Assembly (NCBI RefSeq): GCF_016132545.1
Contig: NZ_CP066167.1
Coordinates: 895,001-959,000 of the forward strand
Direction: 5' to 3'
DNA length: 64,000 nt
Source: Spongiibacter nanhainus
GTDB lineage: Bacteria; Pseudomonadota; Gammaproteobacteria; Pseudomonadales; Spongiibacteraceae
The notes under the pieces were generated by a model. It was not told the origin of the DNA and made no database searches. It saw nothing but the letters and a program-made list of their open reading frames with translations. The translations under genes were made by a program, and so were the position numbers. Positions 10,650 through 20,071 of the stretch are shown one piece after another; the first letter of the stretch is position 1, and each line of letters begins with the position of its first letter.

Positions 10650-11078
10650 ATGAAAACCTTTAGTGCAAAACCCAACGCAGTAACACGCGACTGGTTCGTG
10701 GTAGACGCCGCCGACAAAACATTGGGTCGTTTGGCCAGCGAGATCGCGCACAGACTGCGCGGTAAGCATAAGCCCGAGTACACGCCTCATGTCGATACCG
10801 GCGACTACATTGTTGTGGTCAACGCTGAAAAAATTCGCGTTACCGGCAACAAAACCACTGACAAAATGTACCACCGCCACACGGGTTACCCCGGCGGCCT
10901 GAAGTCAATGAGCTTTGAGAAGCTCATCGAGAAGGCTCCCGAGCGTGTAATTCAAGGCGCGGTGAAGGGCATGCTGCCCCGCACCCCACTGGGTCGCGCA
11001 ATGTTCAAGAAACTGAAAGTTTACCCTGGCGCTGAGCACCCCCATGCGGCACAGCAGCCTGTTGAACTGAATATTTAA
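10650..11078 (+). CDS. rplM: Large-subunit ribosomal protein L13
   Basis: The 142-residue protein is the same length as E. coli L13 and begins [20 protein letters not shown]. It retains the family motifs [29 protein letters not shown] in parts, HTGYPGG and [11 protein letters not shown]13 is an early 23S rRNA-binding assembly protein, which also autoregulates this operon in E. coli. It precedes rpsI by 14 bp. Confidence 0.99.
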   Translation: MKTFSAKPNAVTRDWFVVDAADKTLGRLASEIAHRLRGKHKPEYTPHVDTGDYIVVVNAEKIRVTGNKTTDKMYHRHTGYPGGLKSMSFEKLIEKAPERVIQGAVKGMLPRTPLGRAMFKKLKVYPGAEHPHAAQQPVELNI

Positions 11079-11092
11079 GGAAAGCGAAATCC

Positions 11093-11485
11093 ATGTCAGC
11101 CACTCAATATTACGGTACCGGACGCCGCAAAACTTCCTCCGCCCGCGTATTCCTGACTGCGGGAACCGGCGCAATCAAGGTTAACGATCGCGATCTCGAC
11201 AGCTACTTTGGTCGTGAGGTTGCCCGCATGATCGTTCGTCAGCCGCTGGAGCTGGTCGATATGGTTGAAAAGTTCGACATCAAAATTACCGTCAGCGGCG
11301 GTGGTAGCTTCGGTCAGGCCGGTGCTATTCGCCACGGTCTGGCGCGTGCATTGATGCAGTACGACGAAAGTCTGCGCAGCGACCTGCGCAAAGCGGGCTA
11401 CGTGACCCGCGATGCTCGTGAAGTCGAGCGTAAGAAAATCGGTCTGCGCAAAGCGCGTAGAAGACCGCAGTTCTCCAAGCGTTAA
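11093..11485 (+). CDS. rpsI: Small-subunit ribosomal protein S9
   Basis: The 130-residue protein has the S9 landmarks: [16 protein letters not shown] near the N-terminus, the [19 protein letters not shown] core, and the basic C-terminal tail ending RRPQFSKR, which reaches the P-site tRNA in the ribosome. A good AAGGAAAG ribosome site is present. It is the last gene of the rplM-rpsI operon and is followed by a strong intrinsic terminator. Confidence 0.99.
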   Translation: MSATQYYGTGRRKTSSARVFLTAGTGAIKVNDRDLDSYFGREVARMIVRQPLELVDMVEKFDIKITVSGGGSFGQAGAIRHGLARALMQYDESLRSDLRKAGYVTRDAREVERKKIGLRKARRRPQFSKR

Positions 11486-11532
11486 GCGCGGCGATTCGAA
11501 CAGCCCGGAGAACGCTATTCGGCGGCTATCGG

Positions 11533-11568
11533 AAAACGCCCACACGCTTACGGTGGGCGTTTTTTTTT
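11533..11568 (+). terminator. Intrinsic terminator after rpsI
   Basis: An 11-bp perfect stem (AAAACGCCCAC / GTGGGCGTTTT) with a 9-nt loop runs into an unbroken T-run. It cleanly ends the ribosomal operon before the petABC promoter. Confidence 0.93.
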
Positions 11569-11609
11569 GTCCAGCAGGTCAGTGCCGACACTGGCGCTGC
11601 ACTTTGTAA

Positions 11610-11638
11610 TTGTCAGTGTGGGGCAAATTAACTACTAT
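11610..11638 (+). promoter_or_regulatory. Sigma-70 promoter for the cytochrome bc1 operon
   Basis: TTGTCA (11610-11615) and TACTAT (11633-11638) are separated by 17 bp. This predicts transcription starting near 11645 and a leader of about 78 nt before petA. It lies just downstream of the rpsI terminator. Confidence 0.6.
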
Positions 11639-11722
11639 TTGGCCCATTTGTTATCTAGGTAGGGTGACTCGGAGAGGCCGCCCAGACCGATCTGATTTTT
11701 CGTGTGTTATGGGGGAATCGTC

Positions 11723-12319
11723 ATGAGCAGTGACGGCGTAAATAACGAACGTCGACGTTTCCTGACGGCAGCAACATCGGTTGTTGGTGCCGCTGGGGTC
11801 GTCGGTGTGGCAACGCCCTTTGTGGGGTCGTGGAATCCCAGTGCTAAAGCCCGCGCGGCTGGCGCACCGGTGAAGGCTGATATCGGTAAGTTGGAGCCCG
11901 GCCAGATGGTGGTGGTCGAGTGGCGGGGCAAACCGGTCTACATCCTGAGACGGACCCAGAAACAGATCGACGATCTGTCTTCAGTCAATTCCTACCTGAA
12001 AGACCCCGAATCCACAAATGCAGATCAGCCCGAATATATCGAAGGCGAAGGGCGGGCCATTCGACCCGAGTTCCTGGTGTTGGTCGGTCTGTGTACACAC
12101 CTGGGTTGCGCGCCCAAGCACCGCCCTGAGGTGGGTGTGCCCGACCTGGGTGGCGACGCCTGGGTAGGTGGCTTCTTTTGCCCCTGTCACGGTTCACGCT
12201 TCGATTTGGCGGGCCGGGTGTACAACGGTTCTCCCGCCTCGACCAACCTCGTCGTGCCTCCGTATTCCTACGAAGGTGACAATGTGATTGTAGTTGGCGT
12301 CGATCAGGGAGCAGCGTAA
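11723..12319 (+). CDS. petA: Rieske iron-sulfur subunit of cytochrome bc1
   Basis: The 198-residue protein has an N-terminal twin-arginine-type segment (NERRRFLTAATS) leading into a membrane anchor (about 13-36). A Rieske domain follows, with cluster ligands Cys124/His126 (CTHLGC) and Cys153/His156 (CPCHGS). The disulfide cysteines 129 and 155 are also present. It transfers electrons from ubiquinol to cytochrome c1. The start is the ATG at 11723 behind GGGGGA; a short upstream extension is unlikely. The stop overlaps the next start as TAATG. Confidence 0.97.
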   Translation: MSSDGVNNERRRFLTAATSVVGAAGVVGVATPFVGSWNPSAKARAAGAPVKADIGKLEPGQMVVVEWRGKPVYILRRTQKQIDDLSSVNSYLKDPESTNADQPEYIEGEGRAIRPEFLVLVGLCTHLGCAPKHRPEVGVPDLGGDAWVGGFFCPCHGSRFDLAGRVYNGSPASTNLVVPPYSYEGDNVIVVGVDQGAA

Positions 12320-14376
12320 TGATTAAGACATTAGTTGGTTTGCGCGACTGGGTTGATGCCCGCCTGCCGATCATGCGGGCGTGGGATACCCATATGGGTA
12401 AGTACTACGCGCCGAAAAACTTCAATTTCTGGTATTTCTTTGGGGTGCTGTCCTTGCTGGTTCTGGTTAACCAGCTGTTGACCGGTATCTGGCTCACCAT
12501 GAGCTACACCCCCAGTGCCGAAGAGGCATTCCGCTCTGTTGAGTACATTATGCGGGATGTGGAATTTGGCTGGATCATCCGCTATATGCACTCCACCGGC
12601 GCCTCGGCCTTCTTTGTGGTGGTGTATCTGCATATGTTCCGGGCATTGCTCTATGGCTCCTATAAAAAGCCGCGGGAGCTGATTTGGGTGTTCGGCATGT
12701 TCATCTTCCTGGTGCTGATGGCCGAAGCGTTTGTGGGCTACGTATTGCCCTGGGGCCAGATGTCCTACTGGGGTGCCCAGGTCATCATCTCCCTGTTCGG
12801 TGCGATCCCGGTAGTGGGTGAAAATATCGTGCAGTGGGTGCGCGGTGACTTCCTGATTTCCGGCATTACCCTGAACCGCTTCTTTGCCCTCCACGTGGTG
12901 GCGCTGCCCATCGTGTTGCTGGGTCTGGTGGTGCTTCACCTGTTGGCTCTGCACGAAGTGGGTTCCAACAACCCCGACGGCGTCGAGATTAAGAAGAACA
13001 AAGACGAGAACGGTATTCCGCTGGACGGTGTGCCCTTCCACCCTTACTACACCGTGCACGACCTGGTGGGTATTGCGGTCTTCCTGTTCGTATTCTGTGC
13101 AGTGATCTTCTTTGCACCGGAGATGGGCGGTTACTTTATCGAATACGCCAACTTTGAGATTGCCAACGGCCTGAAGACGCCGGATCACATCGCACCGGTA
13201 TGGTATTTCACCCCGTTCTACTCGGTACTGCGGGCCGTGCCTGACAAGCTGTGGGGCTTTATCGCCTTTGGTGCATCAGTCGCCATTCTGTTCCTGCTGC
13301 CCTGGTTGGATCGCAGCCCGGTTAAGTCCTTCCGCTACAAAGGGCCGATCAGCCGTGTTGCCATTGTTATCTTTGCGGCTTCCTTCCTGATCCTGGGTGT
13401 TCTGGGTGTTAAGGCGCCGACTGAGGCTCGCACACTGCTGGCTCGTATCTGTTCTGTGCTGTACTTTGCCTTCTTCCTGTTGATGCCTTTCTGGACTCGC
13501 TGGGAAGCCACCAAGCCGGAACCCAGCCGGGTTACCGAGGGTGGTATGGGCTTCTGGAAGAGCATTGGTGTTGCGGTGATCATCGGCCTGTTGACGGTGC
13601 TACCGCTGAAGGCGGTGGGGGCGGAGTCCTCCCACGCCTGTGGCACTATTGATTGTGACCACATCGAAACCGATGTCACCGATCAGGCTTCCTTGCAGAG
13701 CGGTGCGCAGACCTATATGAACTACTGTATGGGCTGTCACTCACTGCAGTACGGTCGCTATCAGCGAGTTGCGAACGACCTGAATATTCCCGAAGACCTC
13801 TTCGAGCAGTACCTGAAGTTTGACGAGTCGGTGAAGATTGGTGCGCTGATGACCAACTCCATGGCGATTGAAGATGGCAAGAAATGGTTTGGTGCTGCGC
13901 CGCCAGACTTGACCCTGGTGGCGCGCTCGCGCAGCCCGGAGTGGTTGTATACCTATCTGCGCAACTTCTATTCCGATCCATCGCGCCCCTACAACGTCAA
14001 CAACAAGGTCTTCAAAGATGTGGGTATGCCTCACGTGTTGGCCGAGTTGCAGGGTATGCCACATTGTGCGCCGGGTCCGGTACACGCCGAAAATGGCGGT
14101 ATCAAGCGTGATCCCTTAACTGGAGAGAACGTGCTCTATGGTGAAGATGGCAAGGCACTGAACCCCTGCGGCTCATTTACCTACGAGCCCGAAGGCGCGC
14201 TCAGCCCCGAGGAATATGACAAAGTGGTTTACGACTTGGTAAACTTCTTGGAGTACATGGGCGAGCCAGCCCAGGCTGACCGCAAGCGCATCGGTGTATA
14301 CGTGCTGTTATTTATCGTCTTGTTCGGCGTATTTGCCTATCTGCTTAACCGCGAGTACTGGAAAGACGTGCACTAA
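12319..14376 (+). CDS. fbcH: Fused cytochrome b / cytochrome c1 of the bc1 complex
   Basis: One unbroken 685-codon frame encodes both cytochromes, which are separate genes in Pseudomonas. Residues 1-400 are cytochrome b: b-heme histidines 91, 105, 192 and 207, and APVWYFTPFY at the quinol site. Residues about 412-435 form a hydrophobic segment ending KAVGA|ES, which looks like an internal signal peptide. Residues about 436-685 are cytochrome c1: heme-binding Cys470-X2-Cys473-His474, APPDLTLVARSR, and a C-terminal anchor ending NREYWKDVH. The arrangement resembles Bradyrhizobium FbcH, whose product is cleaved into the two subunits; cleavage here is inferred. Confidence 0.95.
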   Translation: MIKTLVGLRDWVDARLPIMRAWDTHMGKYYAPKNFNFWYFFGVLSLLVLVNQLLTGIWLTMSYTPSAEEAFRSVEYIMRDVEFGWIIRYMHSTGASAFFVVVYLHMFRALLYGSYKKPRELIWVFGMFIFLVLMAEAFVGYVLPWGQMSYWGAQVIISLFGAIPVVGENIVQWVRGDFLISGITLNRFFALHVVALPIVLLGLVVLHLLALHEVGSNNPDGVEIKKNKDENGIPLDGVPFHPYYTVHDLVGIAVFLFVFCAVIFFAPEMGGYFIEYANFEIANGLKTPDHIAPVWYFTPFYSVLRAVPDKLWGFIAFGASVAILFLLPWLDRSPVKSFRYKGPISRVAIVIFAASFLILGVLGVKAPTEARTLLARICSVLYFAFFLLMPFWTRWEATKPEPSRVTEGGMGFWKSIGVAVIIGLLTVLPLKAVGAESSHACGTIDCDHIETDVTDQASLQSGAQTYMNYCMGCHSLQYGRYQRVANDLNIPEDLFEQYLKFDESVKIGALMTNSMAIEDGKKWFGAAPPDLTLVARSRSPEWLYTYLRNFYSDPSRPYNVNNKVFKDVGMPHVLAELQGMPHCAPGPVHAENGGIKRDPLTGENVLYGEDGKALNPCGSFTYEPEGALSPEEYDKVVYDLVNFLEYMGEPAQADRKRIGVYVLLFIVLFGVFAYLLNREYWKDVH

Positions 14377-14418
14377 AAATCGTCGCTCCGCCCGGCGCGG
14401 GGCGAGGCCGAATTCGGC

Positions 14419-14459
14419 AGCGGGCGCTCCCAATTGGGGGAAGCCCGCTTTCTTTGTTT
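14419..14459 (+). terminator. Probable terminator after cytochrome bc1 genes
   Basis: AGCGGGC (14419-14425) pairs with GCCCGCT (14443-14449), and an inner TCCC/GGGG pair closes around AATT. A T-rich stretch (TTTCTTTGTTT) follows. sspA starts 30 bp further on, so the hairpin may separate the two units or only attenuate. Confidence 0.6.
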
Positions 14460-14488
14460 AGATAAGTAGTTTTTTGAGGTGACTTTCA

Positions 14489-15136
14489 ATGGGCGTCGTC
14501 GCCAAGCGTTCCACCATGACCTTTTTTTCCGATGCTGTGAGTCATTACTGCCACCGGGTACGCATTGTACTGGCAGAAAAAGGCGTCACCGTTGATATCA
14601 TTGATGTCGATCCCGAGCAGTTGCCCGAGGAAGTATCCGAACTCAATCCTTACAACAGTCTGCCGACCCTGGTAGACCGTGACTTGGCCCTGTACGAGTC
14701 CAAGGTGATGATGGAGTACCTGGACGAACGCTTCCCCCACCCACCGCTGCTGCCGGTGTACCCCGTGGCACGGGGCGAAAGCCGCCAATACATCTACCGC
14801 ATTGAGCGGGACTGGTGCCGTTTGGTGGATGAAATTCTCGCCGGTGGCAACCAGAAAGGCCTGGATAAAGCCCGCAAGGAGCTCCGCGACAGCCTGCTGA
14901 CCATTGCACCTATTTTCACCGAGAAGCCGTTCTTTATGAGCGAAGAGTTTACTTTGGTGGACTGCTGTTTGGCGCCGATTTTGTGGCGTTTGCCGCAGTT
15001 GGGTGTGAGCTTGCCGCAAACCCGTCAATCCAAGCCGTTGATCGAGTATATGCAGCGTCTGTTTGATCGGCCCTCCTTCCAGGAAAGCCTGACCGAGAAG
15101 GAGCGCGAGCTGCGCAACGAAGCGTCGGTGGCCTAA
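14489..15136 (+). CDS. sspA: Stringent starvation protein A
   Basis: The 215-residue protein has a glutathione-S-transferase-like fold: a thioredoxin-like N-terminal part ([38 protein letters not shown]) and a helical C-terminal domain. SspA binds RNA polymerase and modulates transcription in stationary phase and acid stress. It lies downstream of the bc1 genes and upstream of sspB, the order seen in Pseudomonas. The ribosome site is GAGGTGA. Confidence 0.95.
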   Translation: MGVVAKRSTMTFFSDAVSHYCHRVRIVLAEKGVTVDIIDVDPEQLPEEVSELNPYNSLPTLVDRDLALYESKVMMEYLDERFPHPPLLPVYPVARGESRQYIYRIERDWCRLVDEILAGGNQKGLDKARKELRDSLLTIAPIFTEKPFFMSEEFTLVDCCLAPILWRLPQLGVSLPQTRQSKPLIEYMQRLFDRPSFQESLTEKERELRNEASVA

Positions 15137-15173
15137 GCCGACGCCCTTACTGTCCAACTTTTGGCCCGCTGTT

Positions 15174-15602
15174 ATGACTATGACGTCAAGTCGCCCCTAC
15201 ATGATCCGCGCGATCTACGAGTGGGTGGTCGACAACGACTGTACGCCTTATATCCTGGTGAACGCGCTGTTTGACGGTGTGCAGGTACCGCAGCAGTACG
15301 TCAAAGACGGGCAGATTGTCCTCAATATTTCTCCATCCGCGGTGGTAGCTCTGGATGTCGGCAACGATGAACTGGGCTTTCGCGGTCGCTTTGCCGGCGT
15401 CGCGCAGGATATCCGCGTGCCGATCGCGGCGGTGCTGGGTATTTACGCTCGGGAGAACGGGCAGGGCATGCTGTTTGATGCCGAAGATCCCGGTGCGCCA
15501 CCGCCCCCAACAGGGGGCGACGACGACAGTACCAGTGGGCAGGATAAGCAGGATAAAAAGTCGCCCTCAGGGGCTAAGCCCAACCTGAAGGTGGTCAAAT
15601 AG
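15174..15602 (+). CDS. sspB: ClpXP adaptor SspB
   Basis: This 142-residue protein tethers ssrA-tagged substrates to ClpXP. The N-terminal substrate-binding domain (about 1-110; RPYMIRAIYEWVVDNDCTPYILV, GRFAGVAQDIRVPIAAVLGIYARENGQG) is well conserved. A flexible acidic and polar linker follows. The last residues, PNLKVVK, match the ClpX-binding XB module at the SspB C-terminus. It follows sspA by 37 bp. Confidence 0.95.
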   Translation: MTMTSSRPYMIRAIYEWVVDNDCTPYILVNALFDGVQVPQQYVKDGQIVLNISPSAVVALDVGNDELGFRGRFAGVAQDIRVPIAAVLGIYARENGQGMLFDAEDPGAPPPPTGGDDDSTSGQDKQDKKSPSGAKPNLKVVK

Positions 15603-15646
15603 TCCGCGGTTTCGCGGCTCTATCTCGCCACCTTTCCTCCGGGTCG

Positions 15647-16213
15647 TTAGTAGTATTCGAAGACCCGAACCACCTTTTGCACGCCTTTGGTTTCGCTGGC
15701 GATTTTGGCGGCCAGGTCGGACTGTGCCTTGGACGTCAGGCCCATCAGGTAAACCACTCCCTTTTCGGTGACCACCTTAATCTTGGCGGCGTCCAGTTGC
15801 GATTCCAATGCGAGCCGACTTTTGACCTTGGTGCTGAGCCAGCTGTCGTTGCTGCGGGCTAGCATGTCGGCGTCCTGGCCCACGCTCAACTCGTTGTGCA
15901 CCTTGCGAACTTTCTTCACTTTGGCCGCCACTTCAGCGGCGGCGTTTTTAAGCTCGGTCCGAGGTACCTGGCCGGTGAGCAGCACAATGCCATTGTGGCT
16001 GGTGGCCGCTAAATGGGCGCCTTCCAGCTCTGGGTAGGTCTTGCGAATATTGACCACAACCTTGGTTTCAATAATTTCGTCGTCGATATAACTGCCGAGG
16101 CTGCGACTGCCGGGGTCGTCCTCCAGGGGTTTATCCGTTGTGGCGCCAATGATTTGAGTGCAGCCGGAGACAGCAAACAATATCAACAGTGCGTAAAGTG
16201 GTCGTAATATCAT
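15647..16213 (-). CDS. dolP: BON-domain outer-membrane lipoprotein DolP (YraP)
   Basis: The 188-residue protein has a lipoprotein signal with lipobox AVSGC (Cys18). Two BON domains follow (about 45-115 and 125-188; GIVLLTGQVPRTELKNAA and GVVYLMGLTSKAQSDLAAKIA). DolP localises to the division site and supports outer-membrane integrity. The start is the ATG at 16213 with GGAAG; the frame opens with TTG four codons upstream. It ends the conserved lpoA-yraN-diaA-dolP series. Confidence 0.92.
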   Translation of the reverse strand: MILRPLYALLILFAVSGCTQIIGATTDKPLEDDPGSRSLGSYIDDEIIETKVVVNIRKTYPELEGAHLAATSHNGIVLLTGQVPRTELKNAAAEVAAKVKKVRKVHNELSVGQDADMLARSNDSWLSTKVKSRLALESQLDAAKIKVVTEKGVVYLMGLTSKAQSDLAAKIASETKGVQKVVRVFEYY

Positions 16214-16255
16214 GGTTTCTTCCAAGTGCTAACTAAGGAATGGGGTAGAGTTTAA

Positions 16256-16861
16256 TCAGGTTCCAAACAATTGTGCGTCAATTAACTCGCACAGGGCGTG
16301 CACGGCAACCAGCTGCATTTCCGTGACCCGTGCGCGTTCTTCCACTGGCACAATCAGCTCGACATCGTCAGGTGACAGCAGAGCACTGGCGTCGCCGCCA
16401 CCAAAGTTGCTCAGCGAAACCACCCGCATACCGCGCTCGTGGGCGGCCTGAATACAGCGCAAGCTGTTGGCGGTGCCGCTGCCCTGATAGCACAGTACCA
16501 GGCAGTCGCCCGCTTGCCCCAGAGCGCGAATTTGATTGGCGAAAATGTCGTTGTAACTGAACTGAGCGGCAATTGCCGTGGCGGTGGCGGTATCTGCATT
16601 CAGTGCGATGGCGGGAAGCGACGGCCGCTCCTGAGCAAAGGAGTTAAGCAGGTTGGTGGCCAGGTGTTGGGCGATCAACCCGCTGCTGCCCTCGCCGCAG
16701 CACATGACTTTGTGGTCGTGGAGCATACAGTCGACCAAGTGGTGACTGGCTTCGGCAATGCCCTCGGCCAGTGCTTCCATGGTGTACATGCAGCTCTCAA
16801 TGTGGCGGTGAAACAGGTCGATAACCTGGTCTGTGTGATCCACGCTCGCAGTTTCCTTCAC
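16256..16861 (-). CDS. diaA: SIS-domain DnaA-binding protein DiaA
   Basis: The 201-residue phosphosugar-isomerase-like (SIS) protein is close to GmhA in fold (CCGEGSSGLIAQHLATNLLN, ALNADTATATAIAAQFSYNDIF, CYQGSGTANSLRCIQAAHERGM). In E. coli DiaA binds DnaA and promotes timely initiation of replication. The gene overlaps yraN by 4 bp (ATGA) in the conserved lpoA cluster. That position supports DiaA over a heptose isomerase. Confidence 0.88.
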   Translation of the reverse strand: MKETASVDHTDQVIDLFHRHIESCMYTMEALAEGIAEASHHLVDCMLHDHKVMCCGEGSSGLIAQHLATNLLNSFAQERPSLPAIALNADTATATAIAAQFSYNDIFANQIRALGQAGDCLVLCYQGSGTANSLRCIQAAHERGMRVVSLSNFGGGDASALLSPDDVELIVPVEERARVTEMQLVAVHALCELIDAQLFGT

Positions 16862-17235
16862 TCGGGTTGAAAAGCGTTGCTTATCCAGTTGAGCTGCAGC
16901 TTGTCGGCACTGCCCTGGCTTGCTTCAATGACATCAAAGCGGCAGGGAAGTTCGTTGAAGCGTCCCTGGCTCAGAAAGTGACGTGCTGTCAGTATCAGTT
17001 TTCGTTGCTTGCGAAAGTCCACTGATGCGGCGCCACCCCCATAATGAGCCGTGTTGCGGTAGCGAACCTCGACAAATATCAGGTGTGTTTCGCTCCGTGC
17101 AACGATATCGATTTCCCCAAAGCGGCAGCGGTAATTGGTGTCGATGATGCGCAAGCCCTGGCCGCGAAGTAGCGAGGCGGCTTCCTGTTCGGCGCGTTGC
17201 CCACGGTCTTGATTGCGGCGTTTGGGCCAGAGCAC
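16858..17235 (-). CDS. yraN: YraN family protein (UPF0102)
   Basis: The 125-residue protein has the restriction-endonuclease-like core of UPF0102: RGQRAEQEAASLLRGQGL, FGEIDIVARSETHLIFVEVRYR and YGGGAASVDFRKQRKL. The function is not firmly known. It starts with GTG at 17235, sharing one base with the lpoA stop, and overlaps diaA by 4 bp. This indicates tight translational coupling. Confidence 0.9.
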   Translation of the reverse strand: MLWPKRRNQDRGQRAEQEAASLLRGQGLRIIDTNYRCRFGEIDIVARSETHLIFVEVRYRNTAHYGGGAASVDFRKQRKLILTARHFLSQGRFNELPCRFDVIEASQGSADKLQLNWISNAFQPE

Positions 17236-19139
17236 TAAGGGAGTTCCTCACTGCTGCCAGTGGGGATGACGGTCGCTCGCCCATCACGGATCTCGGCCAG
17301 GGGGAGGCGGCGCTCCACTTGGCGCTGGGCATTTAAGTGCAGCGTTCCGGTTTCGCCAAAGACCTGTGAGCCAGCGCCCAATTGCGACAGCCGCAGATGT
17401 AGGCGGAAGCTGTCTACTCCCAGCGCATACATCCTCTGATAGCGACCGCTGTTGGGAAGCTGCTGGTCAATGGTGCGGCGTATTTCGGAGTCGTCGTTGA
17501 AGACCCAGGGAATATCCAGAAAGTGAACGCCGTTGATATCCTGGTCCCGCCCCGGGTTGGCATCTCCCTGGTAAATGTGAGAGGTGGCGTAAACGGGGAG
17601 GTCGCCAGCGTAGTGGTAAGCCAATAGCGGTTTAACTGCGCGGCCCTCATTGGGCCGCGCCGCCAAAAAGATAAAGTCGGTATCAGTCCGGCGATAGGGT
17701 TCATATTGCGGGCGCACGCCAATGATCTGCTGCAGGCGCTGGAGACGCCGTTGGCTGCGGTCAATTTGCAGAACCTGTTTGATTTGCTTGGAGTAGTTGT
17801 TTTGTTGGGCGTCGAAGGCAGTGCTGCCGACGATGTCGCCGCCAAGCTCCTGCCACCGGGTTGCAAAGGATTCCGCAACCTTGTTGCCCCAGCTCCCCTC
17901 AGGAGTAATGATCAGGGCCCGCTGATAGCCTTTGGTATGGGTGATCTCTGCCAGTTGGCGGGCCTCGTCCTCGGGGTTTAGGGCAAACTGATAGAGACCA
18001 CTGGGAAATCGCTGGCCTTCAATTTGATTCAGGGCCAGGGTCGGGACGGCCATGCTTTCACCCTGGGACTCCACCATTGCCGAGACCTGTGCTTTTTGCA
18101 GTGGACCGATAATCATCTGGCTGCCGTCTCGGACCGCGCGCCGGTAAAGGTCAGCCATGGATGCATCGGCACTGTCGTAAAGGCGTATCGCCGGCGTGTC
18201 GGCACTGTTGCCCCTGGCCTGGTAATAGGCGGCAAAGAAACCGTCGCGAATCGCCTTGCCGTAGGCAGCCAGCCGACCACTTACAGGCAATAGCAGGGCA
18301 ATTTGATCGGCGCGGGTAATCACTAGCTCTTCCAGATCCCCGAGTCCGCCGGGCAGGTTGTCGCTAGCGGGATGGCGGGGCCATCGCTTGAGCCAGTTAT
18401 CTCGTTGGCGGATCTGCCCCTCCAGGTCGCCCTGGTAATCCTTGGCAATGGCGGCCAGTTCCAGCCAGCCCAGATAATCCCGCTCGTCGCTGCTGTTGAG
18501 GTTGTCCAACAGCTGTGGGGTGGGGATCTGCATCAAGCCGGTCCAGATGGCTTCCCGGTTCTGTCTTTGCTGCTCGCGGTTAAGTAAGGGGTCAACGTAG
18601 ATACGTTCCTTCACTGCATTGAGGTGGTCGCCTTCTATGCTGAACATCGATGAACGCAGCTGGCTGAATTGTATTTGCCGGAAAAAAGGCTGCTCGCTGA
18701 TGTAGGATTCCACCAGCGGGTCGGTCAGTGCCGCCAGGGCGTCGCGAAATTCGCCGTGCCCTCGGTGAATTCGCGCTCTAATGATGGCCAACCTCACCGC
18801 TCGCGATGGTTCCAGTTCAGGGATGATCAGCTCTTGGACCGCTTCCTCGGCCCGGGCCAGATCGCCGTCCCGCAGCAATACCTCAGCGGCGCGCAGTCGC
18901 AGTTCGTGGGCCTGATCTGTAGCCGCTGTGGCCGCTTGTTCCAGCCATAACTGAACGTCTGCACTGTTTGCTGTGGCGGGGTTGAAACCGCGGTATTGCT
19001 GTTGAGTGCTCGGTGCGGGTCGCGGTGTGGCTTGTGAAGTGCTGGAGCGAGGCTCGTACTGGGGAACGCTGTAAGGGCTTGAGCTGCATCCCGCCACGAT
19101 GAGCGTCATCAGGACTGAGCTGATGAGTCTTGTTTTCAT
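17235..19139 (-). CDS. lpoA: Outer-membrane lipoprotein LpoA, activator of PBP1a
   Basis: The 634-residue lipoprotein (lipobox IVAGC, Cys18) has an N-terminal TPR-like helical domain (about 50-260). A C-terminal periplasmic-binding-protein-like domain follows (about 275-615; ADQIALLLPVSGRLAAYGKAIRDGFFAAYY, RALIITPEGSWGNKVAESF, DFIFLAARPNEGRAV). LpoA spans from the outer membrane to stimulate the peptidoglycan synthase PBP1a. It is divergent from rsmI, the universal arrangement for this pair. Confidence 0.93.
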   Translation of the reverse strand: MKTRLISSVLMTLIVAGCSSSPYSVPQYEPRSSTSQATPRPAPSTQQQYRGFNPATANSADVQLWLEQAATAATDQAHELRLRAAEVLLRDGDLARAEEAVQELIIPELEPSRAVRLAIIRARIHRGHGEFRDALAALTDPLVESYISEQPFFRQIQFSQLRSSMFSIEGDHLNAVKERIYVDPLLNREQQRQNREAIWTGLMQIPTPQLLDNLNSSDERDYLGWLELAAIAKDYQGDLEGQIRQRDNWLKRWPRHPASDNLPGGLGDLEELVITRADQIALLLPVSGRLAAYGKAIRDGFFAAYYQARGNSADTPAIRLYDSADASMADLYRRAVRDGSQMIIGPLQKAQVSAMVESQGESMAVPTLALNQIEGQRFPSGLYQFALNPEDEARQLAEITHTKGYQRALIITPEGSWGNKVAESFATRWQELGGDIVGSTAFDAQQNNYSKQIKQVLQIDRSQRRLQRLQQIIGVRPQYEPYRRTDTDFIFLAARPNEGRAVKPLLAYHYAGDLPVYATSHIYQGDANPGRDQDINGVHFLDIPWVFNDDSEIRRTIDQQLPNSGRYQRMYALGVDSFRLHLRLSQLGAGSQVFGETGTLHLNAQRQVERRLPLAEIRDGRATVIPTGSSEELP

Positions 19140-19190
19140 AGTACCGCCATTGATAGTCTGCGCGAGCCATCACTGACTAGGTCCCGCGCC

Positions 19191-20048
19191 GTGGAAAACC
19201 CCAATCCCTCAGACACCGCCACTCTATACGTTGTTGCAACGCCACTGGGAAATCTCGGCGATATGGTACCCCGAGCTGTTGAGGTGCTACAAACGGTGGA
19301 TGTAATAGCGGCAGAGGATACCCGTCGCAGCCGGCCTTTGCTGCAGCACTTTGGTATCGATACTGCCCTGGTGGCCTACCACGACCACAGTGATGCCCGC
19401 ACCGTGGAGCGCCTGATGGGGACGCTGCGTGGCGGGGGCTCGTTGGCACTTATTTCCGATGCCGGTACGCCGCTGATTTCCGACCCGGGCTACCGGCTGG
19501 TCGATGCGGCGACCGCAGAGGGCATTCGGGTCGTGCCGATTCCCGGTGCCAGTGCCTTGATCGCCGCCCTCAGTGTGGCCGGCTTGCCGTCGGACCGGTT
19601 TATCTTTGAGGGCTTTTTGCCCGCCAAGACCCACGGCCGCCGTGCTGTGTTTGACGCTCTCAAGCGTGAGCCGCGCACGCTGATATTTTACGAGGCACCC
19701 CATCGCCTGTTGGATTGTATTGAGGATGTCGTCGCCGTGCTCGGCGAGTCGCGGACAGTGGTGCTGGCTCGGGAACTCACCAAAATGCATGAAACCGTGC
19801 TGCGTATGCCTGCGACCGAGTTGCGGGATCGTGTTGCAGCCGACCGAAATCAGCAACGCGGTGAATGCGTGTTGCTGGTAGCGGGGTACCAGGGGGATGA
19901 CTCGGGGCTTCGCGACGATGTGATTGCCGCACTGGATGTGCTGCGCGCTGAATTACCGCTAAAGCAGGCGGCGGCACTCTGCGCCCGTATTACCGGAGCC
20001 AAGAAGAACCAGCTCTATCAGTACGGGGTCGATCACCCGCTGAGCTAG
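19191..20048 (+). CDS. rsmI: 16S rRNA (cytidine-1402-2'-O)-methyltransferase RsmI
   Basis: This SAM-dependent tetrapyrrole-methylase-fold enzyme modifies C1402 in the ribosomal decoding centre. It has 285 residues. Motifs are TLYVVATPLGNLGDMVPRAVEVL in part, AEDTRRSRPLL, LISDAGTPLISDPGYRLV and PIPGASALIAAL. It starts with GTG at 19191. It is divergent from lpoA, and rnpB follows, as in Pseudomonas and E. coli relatives. Confidence 0.96.
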   Translation: MENPNPSDTATLYVVATPLGNLGDMVPRAVEVLQTVDVIAAEDTRRSRPLLQHFGIDTALVAYHDHSDARTVERLMGTLRGGGSLALISDAGTPLISDPGYRLVDAATAEGIRVVPIPGASALIAALSVAGLPSDRFIFEGFLPAKTHGRRAVFDALKREPRTLIFYEAPHRLLDCIEDVVAVLGESRTVVLARELTKMHETVLRMPATELRDRVAADRNQQRGECVLLVAGYQGDDSGLRDDVIAALDVLRAELPLKQAAALCARITGAKKNQLYQYGVDHPLS

Positions 20049-20071
20049 TGGGTGATTTGTTGCGCAGGGGC

